In this document: positions 8,470 to 16,624 of the stretch, one piece after another
How the letters are laid out: each line of letters opens with the position of its first letter
Numbering within the stretch: the stretch's first letter is position 1
Source of the DNA: VRUE01 sp044867645
GTDB taxonomy: Bacteria; Actinomycetota; Thermoleophilia; Solirubrobacterales; 70-9
Assembly: GCA_044867645.1 (NCBI GenBank)
Contig: JBIOVI010000045.1
Span: forward strand, 1 to 64,000
Reading direction: 5' to 3'
DNA length: 64,000 bases
Program-made: the position numbers and the translations under genes
Notes under the pieces: model-generated
What the model saw: only the letters and a program-made list of their open reading frames with translations
What the model was told of the DNA's origin: nothing
The model's database searches: none

Positions 8470-9246
8470 ATGGCCGCGGCGGCCGGTCAGCCCCCCGTGG
8501 CGCCACCTCGACTTCGGTCACGCCGCCGAGGCAATAAACTCCGCAGCCGTATCGAGTGGCGAAGATTGGCTGAGGAAGCGGACAAGCGAAACGGAGCCGA
8601 GGCGAGCCCGGCGGAGCGGGCGAAGCCCGCACCTCCCGGCTACTTCGAGGGCGAGTCGATGACTCGCCGTCACGCCTTCACGGTCGCGGCCCAGGGCCTC
8701 GGCGGCATCGCCGGCGCGGCGATCGTCTTGCCCGCGGTCGGCTTCGCGGTGGCGCCGATCTTCCACCGCGGCAAGGAGCGCTGGGAGGCGGTCGGGCCGG
8801 TCGGCGACTTCGTCGAGGACACCTATCGTCAGGTCGTCTTCACCGAAACCGAGGGCATCGGCGACGCCGGCAAGACGACCGCCTACGTGCGCAAGGGGTC
8901 GAAGCAGCTTGGTGAGGATCCAAAGCAGATGGTCGCGGTCTCCAACCGCTGCGTTCACCTGGGCTGTCCGGTCCGCTTCGTCGAGGCTGCCGGCAACTTC
9001 ATCTGCCCCTGTCACGGCGGCGTCTACGACTTTCAGGGCAAGCGAATCGGCGGCCCACCGGTGCGCCCCCTCGATCAGTTCCAGACCCGCATCCGCAATG
9101 GCCAGGTCGAGCTCGGCCCTCGTTACAGCGTCACCTCGCAGCTGGAGCCGGTCCGCGCCCGCGACCCGGGCGAGTTCACCGGCGGCATCTGGGAATATCT
9201 CTATCCACCCCGTCCGTCCACCTTCCCGCCGCCGAGCGGGGGATAG
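8470..9246 (+). CDS. qcrA: Rieske iron-sulfur subunit of a menaquinol:cytochrome c reductase
   Basis: Carries the [2Fe-2S] cluster that passes electrons from menaquinol to cytochrome c. The cluster ligands are clear: CVHLGC (about residues 157-162) and CPCHGGVYD (about 177-185). A twin-arginine motif TRRHAFTVAAQG sits just before the single hydrophobic anchor (about residues 65-95), as expected for a Tat-exported Rieske protein. tatA and tatC lie about 4 kb downstream. The listed ATG at 8470 gives 258 residues; the first 30 are arginine/proline rich and may not be translated, so a TTG at 8566 or the ATG at 8659 remain possible starts. It heads an operon with the two cytochrome genes. Confidence 0.93.
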   Translation: MAAAAGQPPVAPPRLRSRRRGNKLRSRIEWRRLAEEADKRNGAEASPAERAKPAPPGYFEGESMTRRHAFTVAAQGLGGIAGAAIVLPAVGFAVAPIFHRGKERWEAVGPVGDFVEDTYRQVVFTETEGIGDAGKTTAYVRKGSKQLGEDPKQMVAVSNRCVHLGCPVRFVEAAGNFICPCHGGVYDFQGKRIGGPPVRPLDQFQTRIRNGQVELGPRYSVTSQLEPVRARDPGEFTGGIWEYLYPPRPSTFPPPSGG

Positions 9247-9256
9247 GTAGCAGACG

Positions 9257-10147
9257 ATGAAACTCGATTCGCTGATCCCGGCGCCGCTCCGCAAACCGGC
9301 CAAGCCCGGCCAGGGCAACGGTTCCAAGGTGCCGGCCCCCGCCGACCTCAAGACTTCGCCGCCGGAGCGTCCTTCCGACGCCCAGCGTCTCGGCGATCGC
9401 GCCAAAGAAGCCCCCGCCGACGTCCTTGCTTGGGTCGACCAGCGCACCTCCGCCTCGGGCTTCCTCACCGGGATGCTCTACCGCAAGGTGCCGAAGGGGA
9501 CCAACTGGTTCTACACGCTCGGCTCCGCCACCCTCTTCGCCTTCATCGTGCAGGCGGTCACCGGCGTCTTCCTGGCGATGTTCTACACGCCCTCGACGAC
9601 CCAGGCCTACGCCTCGATCGCCCACATCAACAACGACGTCTTCCTCGGCGCCTTCGTGCACGGCATGCACAAGTGGGGCTCGAGCGTGATGGTGATCCTG
9701 ATCTTCCTCCACATGGGCCGCGTCTTCTTCTTCGGCGCCTACAAGTACCCGCGCGAGCTGAACTGGGTGATCGGCGTCGTGCTGCTGATCCTGACGATGA
9801 CGATGGCCTTCACGGGTTACCTGCTGCCCTTCGACCAGCGCTCCTTCTGGGCTTCTGTGGTCGGCATCAACATCAACGGCACCGGCCCGGTGGTCGGGCC
9901 CTACCTGAGCGACTTCCTGCGGGCGGGACCGGAGCTGGGGGCGACCACCCTCTCGCGCTTCTACGCGATCCACATGCTGCTCATCCCTGGAGCGATCATC
10001 GCCCTGATCGGCGCCCATCTCTACCTCGTCGTCAAGCTGGGAACCACCGCGCCACCCTGGCTGAGGGCGGAGAAGCCCAAGGTCGCCGCACCGGTTTCCA
10101 GGCTCGAGGCCGGCGTCGAGGGCAACGGAGGATCGCCGGCGCGATGA
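9257..10147 (+). CDS. qcrB: Cytochrome b6-like subunit of the b/c complex
   Basis: The N-terminal four-helix half of cytochrome b, 296 residues, preceded by a charged cytoplasmic extension of about 75 residues. The two haem-ligating histidine pairs are visible in HGMHKWGSSVMVILIFLHMGR-like sequence (positions about 9655-9720) and in FYAIHMLLIPG...GAHLYLV near 9960-10030. The quinol-site glycine-rich stretch FTGYLLPFDQRSFWA is present. The protein lacks the C-terminal subunit IV half, which is encoded by the next gene. The stop overlaps that gene's start (ATGA), so the stoichiometry is likely coupled. Confidence 0.95.
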   Translation: MKLDSLIPAPLRKPAKPGQGNGSKVPAPADLKTSPPERPSDAQRLGDRAKEAPADVLAWVDQRTSASGFLTGMLYRKVPKGTNWFYTLGSATLFAFIVQAVTGVFLAMFYTPSTTQAYASIAHINNDVFLGAFVHGMHKWGSSVMVILIFLHMGRVFFFGAYKYPRELNWVIGVVLLILTMTMAFTGYLLPFDQRSFWASVVGININGTGPVVGPYLSDFLRAGPELGATTLSRFYAIHMLLIPGAIIALIGAHLYLVVKLGTTAPPWLRAEKPKVAAPVSRLEAGVEGNGGSPAR

Positions 10148-10845
10148 AGGCCAGCGAGAAGCAGGCATACCTCGAGGAGTACGAGCTGCTGAAGAAGAAG
10201 GGCAAGCCCTTCTTCCCCTACGCCGTGATGAAGGACTCGACCATGGCCCTGCTCGTGGTCGGCGTGATCATCTTGATGTCGATCGTGCTCGGCGCCGAGC
10301 AGGGGCCGAAGGCCGACCCAACCTCGACTACGTACGTGCCGCGGCCTGAGTGGTACTTCTTCTTCCTCTTCGAGGTGCTGCGGGTCATCAAGCCGCCGGA
10401 GCTGGTCCCGATCGCGACGATCGGCATACCGACCGTTTGCATGGTCTTGCTGCTCCTGCTGCCCTTCTACGATCGCGGTCCGGAGCGCAACCCTGCCCGG
10501 CGGCCGATCGCCACGACTGCCGGCGTGCTGACGATCGTCGCGATGGCTTACCTAACCTTCCTTGGCGCCACCGGCGGTTCGCCGACCGAGATCGAGATGG
10601 AAGTGGCGCCTCGCTATGAGGCAGGCAAGGAGGTCGTCGCCGGCGCCGGCTGTCTCGCCTGCCACAAGATCGGCGAGAACGGCAATAACGGACCCGGTCC
10701 GGACCTGACCCACATCGCCGCCAGGGTGCCGCGCGCGGCGATCATCCGCTCGGTCGAGATCGGCCCGGGTATCATGCCTTCCTTCCGCGACCTACCGCCG
10801 AAGAAGCTCAACGAGCTCGCCGATTTCCTCGCCTCACTCGACTAA
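10144..10845 (+). CDS. qcrC: Subunit IV fused to cytochrome c (QcrC-type)
   Basis: A 233-residue protein with two parts. Residues about 1-140 are the C-terminal half of cytochrome b (subunit IV), recognisable by YVPRPEWYFFFLFEVLR and three hydrophobic helices. Residues about 155-233 are a class I cytochrome c with the haem-binding CLACH and the axial methionine in GIMPSFRDLP. The ATG at 10144 overlaps the preceding stop. The same domain order (split cytochrome b, then subunit IV plus cytochrome c) is known from Bacillus QcrABC, whereas most actinobacteria use an unsplit cytochrome b with a dihaem cytochrome c. The cytochrome is membrane-anchored on the outer face. Confidence 0.94.
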   Translation: MKASEKQAYLEEYELLKKKGKPFFPYAVMKDSTMALLVVGVIILMSIVLGAEQGPKADPTSTTYVPRPEWYFFFLFEVLRVIKPPELVPIATIGIPTVCMVLLLLLPFYDRGPERNPARRPIATTAGVLTIVAMAYLTFLGATGGSPTEIEMEVAPRYEAGKEVVAGAGCLACHKIGENGNNGPGPDLTHIAARVPRAAIIRSVEIGPGIMPSFRDLPPKKLNELADFLASLD

Positions 10846-10900
10846 CCCTCCGGCTAAGCCCTCCCGGGACTCCGCCCAGTTCGCGGGGCAGGTCAACCGC

Positions 10901-11569
10901 ATGTTCGACCGGATCGCCGGTCGCTACGACCTGCTCAACTCGGTGATGACGGCGGGACTCCACCATCGCTGGAGGCAACGCGCCGCCGAGCGAGCGGAGC
11001 TGCGACCCGGAGACGCCGCCCTCGATGTTTGCTGCGGCACCGGCGATCTTGCCTTGGAGCTGGCGAGCCGGGTTACGCCCGGCGGTCACGTCGTCGGCTG
11101 CGACTTCTCCGAGCCGATGCTCGACCTGGCGCGGGAGAAGGCAGCGGAGCAGGTCGCCACCGGAGTCCGCTTCGAGTGGGCCGACGCGCTGAACCTTCCC
11201 TACGACGACGGGCGCTTCGATGCGGTTACCGTCGGCTTCGGGGTCCGCAATCTCTCCGACCTCGGAGCCGGTCTCGAAGAGATGCGGCGCGTTCTGCGCC
11301 CGGGGGGGAGGCTGGCGATCCTGGAGATCACCCAGCCGACGCGACCGCCGCTCTCGACCTTCTACTCGCTCTGGTTCGACCGTGCGGTACCGATCCTCGG
11401 CGCCCTCGCGGGCGATTCGGAGGCCTACAGCTATCTGCCCGAGTCGGTGCGCAGCTTCCCCAGCCCGCGCGGACTTGCCGAGAAGATGGACGCGGCCGGG
11501 CTGGGGCACATCCGCTGGACCGTCCTCGCCGGTGGCATCATCGCGATCCACAGCGGCGTCGCTCGGTGA
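10901..11569 (+). CDS. menG: Demethylmenaquinone methyltransferase
   Basis: SAM-dependent C-methyltransferase for the last step of menaquinone synthesis (MenG/UbiE family), 222 residues. Diagnostic motifs are FDRIAGRYDLLNSVM at the N-terminus, the SAM-binding loop LDVCCGTGDLALELA, and GFGVRNLSDLGAGLEEMRRVLRPGG. The ATG at 10901 has GGGGCAGG nine bases upstream. The coding-like frame continues about 60 bases further upstream but has no start codon. Placement behind the quinol-oxidising complex and before a polyprenyl synthase makes a menaquinone supply cluster. Confidence 0.93.
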   Translation: MFDRIAGRYDLLNSVMTAGLHHRWRQRAAERAELRPGDAALDVCCGTGDLALELASRVTPGGHVVGCDFSEPMLDLAREKAAEQVATGVRFEWADALNLPYDDGRFDAVTVGFGVRNLSDLGAGLEEMRRVLRPGGRLAILEITQPTRPPLSTFYSLWFDRAVPILGALAGDSEAYSYLPESVRSFPSPRGLAEKMDAAGLGHIRWTVLAGGIIAIHSGVAR

Positions 11570-11582
11570 CCGGGCCCCAGGG

Positions 11583-12548
11583 GTGACTCGCCACTCGGCA
11601 GTGCCGCCTCCGGTCACCGCGGTTCTCGATGCTTCGAGCCGTTGGCTGCCCGCCAGGCTGGGCCAAGTCGAGGAAGAGCTGCGCGAGCAGGGTCGCGGCT
11701 TCGGCGAGTTGCTCGCCGCGGACGCCGCGGCGACGCTGGAGGCGGGAGGCAAGCGGCTGCGTCCGCTGCTCGTCCTGCTCTGCGCGGGTGAGGAGGCCGG
11801 GGAAAAGGCCGTGCGGGCCGCCACGTCGATCGAGCTGGTTCACATGGCGACCCTGGTTCACGATGACGTGCTCGACGCGGCATCCCTGCGCCGCGGTCTC
11901 CCCACTGTGGCCGCCACCTCCGGCCGCGGCCGCGCTACGGCAGCCGGCGATCTGCTCTTCTCCCGCGCTTTCGCTCTGCTTGCGGCAGCCGGCGACCGGC
12001 GCTCGATCGAGCTGCTCTCGGCCGCTTCGGTGGCGCTTGCTCGGGGGGAGCTGGCGCAGCGCCACGATGCTTACGACACTTCGATCGCCGAGGCGCGCTA
12101 CCTGGAGCGCTGCCGCCTGAAGACCGCCACCCTGTTCGAATGCGCCTGCCTGCTCGGTCGCGACGAGCAGAGGCTGGGCGAGTTCGGGGCGGCGATCGGA
12201 CTCGCCTTTCAGCTGCTCGACGACGTGCTCGATGTCTCCGGACCGCCTGAGCGGACCGGGAAGGCGCGGGGCACCGATCTGCTCGACGGCACCGTGACGC
12301 TGCCGCTGATTCTCGCCGCCGAGCGCGATCCAAGGATCCTCTCCACCGATCTTCGCGACCTGGACGCCACTGCCGCCGAGGCCCTCTGCGAGCGAATCGT
12401 CGCTACCGGTGCCCTCGAGCAGGTTCGCGCCCGCGCCCTGGAGATGGTCGCGCAGGCCAAGCGGCAGCTCGGCTCAGCTGGCTTCGACGCCGAACGTCGC
12501 AAGCTGCTCGACCTCGTCGCCGACGGGGTCGTCCAGCGCTACAGCTAG
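11583..12548 (+). CDS. Trans-polyprenyl diphosphate synthase (menaquinone side chain)
   Basis: Chain-elongating prenyltransferase of 321 residues that builds the isoprenoid tail. The first aspartate-rich motif is in VHDDVLDAASLRRG and the second in FQLLDDVLDVSG; GGKRLRPLLVLL is the family's IPP-binding region. The GTG at 11583, 14 bases after menG, is preferred because it gives a usual-length N-terminus, although the ribosome site (CAGGGG) is weak. Chain length (hepta- to deca-prenyl) cannot be judged from sequence alone. Neighbourhood with menG supports a role in menaquinone. The 3' end overlaps the stop of the convergent zinc-ribbon gene by four bases. Confidence 0.92.
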   Translation: MTRHSAVPPPVTAVLDASSRWLPARLGQVEEELREQGRGFGELLAADAAATLEAGGKRLRPLLVLLCAGEEAGEKAVRAATSIELVHMATLVHDDVLDAASLRRGLPTVAATSGRGRATAAGDLLFSRAFALLAAAGDRRSIELLSAASVALARGELAQRHDAYDTSIAEARYLERCRLKTATLFECACLLGRDEQRLGEFGAAIGLAFQLLDDVLDVSGPPERTGKARGTDLLDGTVTLPLILAAERDPRILSTDLRDLDATAAEALCERIVATGALEQVRARALEMVAQAKRQLGSAGFDAERRKLLDLVADGVVQRYS

Positions 12549-12877
12549 CGAAAGTCGTCCGCGGTGATCAGATCGGCGGCCAGCGCGGTCGAGAAGACCG
12601 CGGCGATCTCGCGCATGCTCTCTCGTTCGAGTCCATCGAGTTCGGAGGCAAGCGCCTCGGCTCCGTCGTCGAGGACCTCGTCGAAGGCGTCGATCTCCCG
12701 CTCACCGTGGACACCGTCGCAACGCCACTCGCACTCGGGACAGCGCCGCCAAAGGCGCCAGCAGCCGCGCCTCGGGGTCTGCTCCCAGCGGGTCGGCTGC
12801 ACCAGGTTCGAGCCGCACTCGGGGCAGACGTGAAGTCCGGGGTCAACCTTCGTCTTTGTGCGGCTCGCATTGTTCAT
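12545..12877 (-). CDS. Small zinc-ribbon protein, unknown role
   Basis: A 110-residue acidic protein with a two-CxxC zinc ribbon: CPECGSNLVQP near the N-terminus and CPECEWRCDG about 30 residues later, followed by a helical C-terminal half (EIDAFDEVLDDGAEALASEL). The ATG at 12877 is chosen because it starts the compact zinc-ribbon protein. The frame is open further upstream to 12997 but that part looks non-coding. No ribosome site is obvious. Convergent with the polyprenyl synthase. Function unknown; a nucleic-acid or regulator-binding role is possible for such ribbons but not shown. Confidence 0.7.
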   Translation of the reverse strand: MNNASRTKTKVDPGLHVCPECGSNLVQPTRWEQTPRRGCWRLWRRCPECEWRCDGVHGEREIDAFDEVLDDGAEALASELDGLERESMREIAAVFSTALAADLITADDFR

Positions 12878-13016
12878 GGCTTGACTATCGAACACGCGAA
12901 GCGGCGCTTTAATCCGGAGTTTTTCGTGGCAAGCCCAGAAAACCCCAGAACCGGGTAGGGCGGACGCCTCAATTCGATCTGTCCCGGTCGCGTCCACCGC
13001 CCGTTACCATGGGTCG

Positions 13017-13256
13017 ATGCTTGGAAACGTCGGTCCCCTAGAGATAATCGTCGTGCTGATCATTGCCCTCGTGGTTTTCGGCCCGAAGCGCTTGCCCGAG
13101 TTGGGCCGCTCCCTCGGTAGGGGCATCCGCGAGTTCCGCGGCTCGATCGGCGGCAACGACGACGATGACGAGCGCCGCCCCTCGACCCAGGAAATCGAGG
13201 CCGGCAGGGGCGAGACCGCCGCGCACGAGGAGCCGCTCGCCCACAAGCGGCCCTGA
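13017..13256 (+). CDS. tatA: Sec-independent protein translocase subunit TatA
   Basis: A 79-residue Tat pore subunit: one N-terminal membrane helix (PLEIIVVLIIALVVFGPKRLPELG), the conserved FGP hinge, an amphipathic helix (SLGRGIREFRGSIGG) and an acidic tail. ATG at 13017. It lies 9 bases before tatC and is clearly in the same operon. The likely local client is the twin-arginine Rieske protein upstream. Confidence 0.95.
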   Translation: MLGNVGPLEIIVVLIIALVVFGPKRLPELGRSLGRGIREFRGSIGGNDDDDERRPSTQEIEAGRGETAAHEEPLAHKRP

Positions 13257-13265
13257 GGCCGCGGG

Positions 13266-14039
13266 ATGTCCCGCCGCGTCAGGCCGGTCTCCCACGAGGA
13301 CCGGCTCACCCTCGTAGAGCACCTCGACGAGCTGCGCACCCGGATCGTCGTTTGCGCCGCCGCCTTCGGCGTCGCTCTTGCGCTCTGCTTCTGGCAGAAC
13401 CACCTGCTGCTCGAAATCGCCTCGGGGCCGCTCCCGGGCGACCACAAGCAGCTGATCACCTTCGGCGTGACCGAGCCGTTCACGACGACGTTGACCGTCG
13501 CCGCGTATGGGGCAATCGTCCTCTCGCTGCCGGTGCTGATCTATCAGCTCTACGCCTACGTGCTGCCGGCCTTCAGCGACGGCGAGCGGCGGGTCGCAAT
13601 GCCGATCTTGCTGCTGGCGCCGCTGCTGTTCGCGGCCGGAGTCGCTTTCGCCTACTTCGTCGTGATGCCAGCAGCGGTCAAGTTTCTGCTCAACTTCAAC
13701 GAGAGTCAGTTCAACATCCAGGTGCGGGCCCGCGATTACTACAGCTTCTTCTCGATGACGATGCTCGCCGGGGGCATCATCTTCCAGTTGCCGCTGGCGA
13801 TCCTTGCGGTTACCCGGCTCGGCATAGTCAGCGTGGCTCAGCTCAGCGCCAACCGGCGCTACGCATACCTGGCGATCGCCGTGCTCGCCGCGGCGCTCCC
13901 CGGAGTCGACCCAATCTCGATGCTGATCGAGATGGTGCCTCTACTTGCTCTGTACGAGTTGAGTATCTTGCTTGCGCGGGCTTTCGACAAGTCGAAGTCA
14001 GCGGGAGGCATAGCCAAACCCTCAACGCAGGAGAGATGA
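13266..14039 (+). CDS. tatC: Sec-independent protein translocase subunit TatC
   Basis: Six-helix membrane receptor for twin-arginine signal peptides, 257 residues. The cytoplasmic N-terminus has LVEHLDELRTRI, the hallmark signal-peptide-binding segment, and the first periplasmic loop ends in FGVTEPFTTTL, also typical. The remaining helices are well defined up to about residue 240, followed by a charged tail. No TatB is recognisable nearby, so a minimal TatAC system is plausible. Confidence 0.96.
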   Translation: MSRRVRPVSHEDRLTLVEHLDELRTRIVVCAAAFGVALALCFWQNHLLLEIASGPLPGDHKQLITFGVTEPFTTTLTVAAYGAIVLSLPVLIYQLYAYVLPAFSDGERRVAMPILLLAPLLFAAGVAFAYFVVMPAAVKFLLNFNESQFNIQVRARDYYSFFSMTMLAGGIIFQLPLAILAVTRLGIVSVAQLSANRRYAYLAIAVLAAALPGVDPISMLIEMVPLLALYELSILLARAFDKSKSAGGIAKPSTQER

Positions 14040-14046
14040 CGAGCTA

Positions 14047-14868
14047 ATGGCGTCAAGCGGCGAGCGACGGTTGCTGTTCGACACCCGGGGAAAACGCAGG
14101 CACGTGATCCGGGTCGTTTACGCGATCCTCGCTCTCCTGATGGGGGGGAGCCTCTTCTTGGTCGTCGGGCCGGTCAACATCGCCGAACTTCTCGGCAACA
14201 ATCAAAGCTCGAGCAGCAGCGCCGCCTCCGTCCTTCACGAACAGGCCGAACGAATCGAACGGCGGCTGGCGAAAGACCCAACTAACGAGGCGCTGCTGCT
14301 GTCCGCGACCCGAACCCGGATTGCCGCCGGGAACGCGCAGGTCGAAGTCGGCGGCGAAGGTGAAGCGCCCGTCGTCCCCGAATCCGCCCACAGTGACTTC
14401 GAAATGGCCTTGGTGTCATGGAACGGCTATCTGAAGCAGGCCGGCGACGAACCGAGCGCCTCGGCCGCGCAGCTCGTCGCTGGGACTTTCTTCAGGCTGG
14501 CGGAATCCGGCTCCAGGAGCCTCGAAGAAATCCAATTGAACGTCCGCAATGCCGTCGTGGCGCAGCGGATCGCCGCGCGACAGCAGCCAACCCTGGGCTC
14601 GCTCAGCAGCCTCGCCATCTACGAGTACTTCAGCGGCAACCCCGCCGCGGGCGACAAGGCGGCTAAACGGGCGGCGGCGGCGGTGCCCTCTAAGACGGAA
14701 GCCAAAGGCATAGAAAAACAGCTGGCCGAATACCGCAAACGCGGCTTGCAGTTCGACAAGCAGGTGGAACAGGCCGCGAAACTGGAACAGAAAGCGGCGC
14801 CCAAAGAAGAACTGCAGAACCCCTTCGGCGGCCTGGGCGGCCCGCCGCCCAGCGCCGTCGGCGAATAG
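14047..14868 (+). CDS. Membrane-anchored TPR-like protein
   Basis: A 273-residue protein with one N-terminal membrane helix (about residues 24-43, VYAILALLMGGSLFLVVGPV), a serine-rich linker and a helical domain with tetratricopeptide-like spacing (RLAKDPTNEALLLSATRTRIAAG, later LGSLSSLAIYEYFSGN). A coiled, glutamine/lysine-rich C-terminus ends in a glycine-proline tail. The start at 14047 lies 7 bases after tatC with GGAGAG upstream, so it is likely in the tat operon. A role as an envelope scaffold is inference; no enzyme motif is seen. Confidence 0.8.
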   Translation: MASSGERRLLFDTRGKRRHVIRVVYAILALLMGGSLFLVVGPVNIAELLGNNQSSSSSAASVLHEQAERIERRLAKDPTNEALLLSATRTRIAAGNAQVEVGGEGEAPVVPESAHSDFEMALVSWNGYLKQAGDEPSASAAQLVAGTFFRLAESGSRSLEEIQLNVRNAVVAQRIAARQQPTLGSLSSLAIYEYFSGNPAAGDKAAKRAAAAVPSKTEAKGIEKQLAEYRKRGLQFDKQVEQAAKLEQKAAPKEELQNPFGGLGGPPPSAVGE

Positions 14869-14875
14869 TCGTGAG

Positions 14876-14948
14876 TGGGCCGTGAAGGACTCGAACCTTC
14901 AACCTTGAGATTAAGAGTCTCCTGCTCTACCGGTTGAGCTAACGGCCC
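14876..14948 (-). tRNA. tRNA-Lys (anticodon CTT)
   Basis: A 73-nt cloverleaf on the minus strand. The 7-bp acceptor stem GGGCCGT pairs with ACGGCCC, the D arm is GCTC...GAGC, the anticodon loop is CTCTTAA, and the T arm is GAAGG TTCGAGT CCTTC. The discriminator is A and the 3' CCA is not encoded. The outermost anticodon-stem pair is a G-A mismatch. It is convergent to the TPR-like gene, eight bases from its stop. Confidence 0.93.
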
Positions 14949-14990
14949 CGGGGGCGGCAAGTATAGGAAGACGGCGGCGCCGGGCTCGGC

Positions 14991-15761
14991 TCAGCCGATC
15001 GCCTGGCAGGCTTTGAAGACGCTGCCGTAGATGATGTTGCCGTCGGCGAAGGAGAAGTAGCCCTGAGTCTGCAGGATGCCATCCGAGCAACGGGCGGAAA
15101 CATAGCTGCGTTCGCTGCCGCCGGCGCGGTAGTGGCGGCCGATTTTCGCGTCGATGTGGGTCAGCGACCCGACGCCACCGGCAATCGGCGGGATGTCGAA
15201 CGAGGTGTGGTAGCCGTAGGTGCCGCCGCCGCGCCGTTCGATCGGAACCACCACGACGTAGGTCTCGAAAACTGGGAAGGGAGCCTGAGCGTGGGCGATG
15301 ACGGTTGCATCGCCGTTTTGGCGAGGTCCGTTGAACAGGGTCAGCGGAGAGCTGAAATTGATCCGGCCGAGCGCGCCCAGGGGAACCGTCGCACCGACCC
15401 GCCCGGTGCCGACGATCGCGCCGGCGCAACGATTTCGCGCCTGCTGCGGCGTTGCCGCTTCGAGGCTCGCCGGGGGGCAGACGCTCAAGCCTGCCGTCGT
15501 CAGGTGTCCATCGCGGTCGAAGTCGATCTTTACATGCTGCAGTGGCGGTGGCGCCGAGCCGTCGGTCGTCTTGATGTCGCCGTGCCCCTGGAAGCTGATC
15601 GGTGCGAAGGCGTGTTTCGGCAGCAGCCGAGGCTCGAACGACCCGTCGGCCTGCAGAACGAGGGTCCCGACCCTGACCGTGGCTGCGTCGGCTGAGCCTG
15701 CGACCAGCGCCGCGCAGGTCGCGAGCGCCACTCCGATCGTCAATAGTCGCTTCCGTCCCAT
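14991..15761 (-). CDS. Family S secreted protein, member B (unknown function)
   Basis: Second member of the six-protein family, 256 residues. Signal peptide MGRKRLLTIGVALATCAAL with cleavage near ADAA. Then the shared pattern: VGTLVLQADGSFEPRLLPKH, a first cysteine pair (LSVCPPAS to NRCAGAIVGTGRVG), SSPLTLFNGPRQNG, and a second pair (SARCSDG to the C-terminal FKACQAIG). It is most like member C next door (shared FNGP motif and the FADG...GSVFK C-terminus). ATG 15761 is preferred over the ATG at 15776 because it gives the normal short n-region. Transcribed after member C, away from MmpL-2. Confidence 0.82.
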   Translation of the reverse strand: MGRKRLLTIGVALATCAALVAGSADAATVRVGTLVLQADGSFEPRLLPKHAFAPISFQGHGDIKTTDGSAPPPLQHVKIDFDRDGHLTTAGLSVCPPASLEAATPQQARNRCAGAIVGTGRVGATVPLGALGRINFSSPLTLFNGPRQNGDATVIAHAQAPFPVFETYVVVVPIERRGGGTYGYHTSFDIPPIAGGVGSLTHIDAKIGRHYRAGGSERSYVSARCSDGILQTQGYFSFADGNIIYGSVFKACQAIG

Positions 15762-15815
15762 CCGCACCCCAAACACCCGGGTACCGTCAGGGTAGCGCCT
15801 ACAGCGAAGGACGAT

Positions 15816-16583
15816 CTACTTCTTCGCCTTGCAGGGTTTGAAGATGGTCCCCTGGACGAAACTGCCGTCCTTGAAGCTGAACTGGGCCTTGGCTTGGAGC
15901 CGGCCGTCGGCGCAATGCGCGTTGGCATAACTGAGCCGCTGGCCGCGATACATCCATTCGCGGCCGATCGTCAAGTGGCCGGAGATCGGCGAGCCGTAGT
16001 CATTGGCGATACGCGGGAAGTTGGCGACGGTCTTGAAGCCGTAGCGGCCGTGACTGACCTTCTGGATCTCGATCAAGATGACGTAGGTCGTCGGCGCCGG
16101 GTAATCGAGATGGGCATGGCCGAGGACGGTGGGGTTGCCGTGCTTAACCGGACCGTTGAAGAGGGTCAGCGGGGAGGAAGCCTCGATTCCCTTCTGTTCG
16201 GGCAGCTCCACGAGTGCCGTCCCGAACCCCTTGCCGACGATCGCGTCGTGACAGCTCTGGCGGGCCCGCGCGGTCGTCGTCGCTACCAGCTTTGCCATCG
16301 TGCATTTCTGCAGGCCCCGGGTCTCGACCGCACCGTGCTTGTCGAATTCCAGCACTAGCTGACGTAGCGGTGAGGGGCGGGTGCCGTCGGTGGTGCTGAA
16401 CTTCGCGTGGCCGAACAGCTTGATCGGCGCGTTCTCGTGCTTCGGCAGCGTCGTCGGCGAGAAGCCCCCGTCACCGACGATGACGATGTTGCCGATCCGC
16501 AGCTTGAGCGCCTGGGCGGCACCTGCCCCGAGCAGCGTGAAGGCGGCGACCACAACCAGCGTTCTTAACAGAGTCTTCCGCAT
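15816..16583 (-). CDS. Family S secreted protein, member C (unknown function)
   Basis: Third member, 255 residues, with signal peptide MRKTLLRTLVVVAAFTLLGA. Shared features: IGNIVIVGDGGFSPTTLPKH, a first cysteine pair (LQKCTMAK to QSCHDAIVGKGFG), SSPLTLFNGPVKHG, then NAHCADG and the C-terminal FKPCKAKK. Its start lies only 41 bases from the divergent MmpL-2 start, so the two probably share a compact regulatory region. Members B and C are separated by 54 bases and look cotranscribed. Confidence 0.82.
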   Translation of the reverse strand: MRKTLLRTLVVVAAFTLLGAGAAQALKLRIGNIVIVGDGGFSPTTLPKHENAPIKLFGHAKFSTTDGTRPSPLRQLVLEFDKHGAVETRGLQKCTMAKLVATTTARARQSCHDAIVGKGFGTALVELPEQKGIEASSPLTLFNGPVKHGNPTVLGHAHLDYPAPTTYVILIEIQKVSHGRYGFKTVANFPRIANDYGSPISGHLTIGREWMYRGQRLSYANAHCADGRLQAKAQFSFKDGSFVQGTIFKPCKAKK

Positions 16584-16624
16584 CTTCAGCCCCGTCCGTA
16601 GTCCCTGACCGCCAAACTAGCACG

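Noticed and set aside
6804..8537. Long plus-strand open frames opposite MmpL-1
   Set aside because: Low-complexity shadows of high-GC coding DNA with no motifs.
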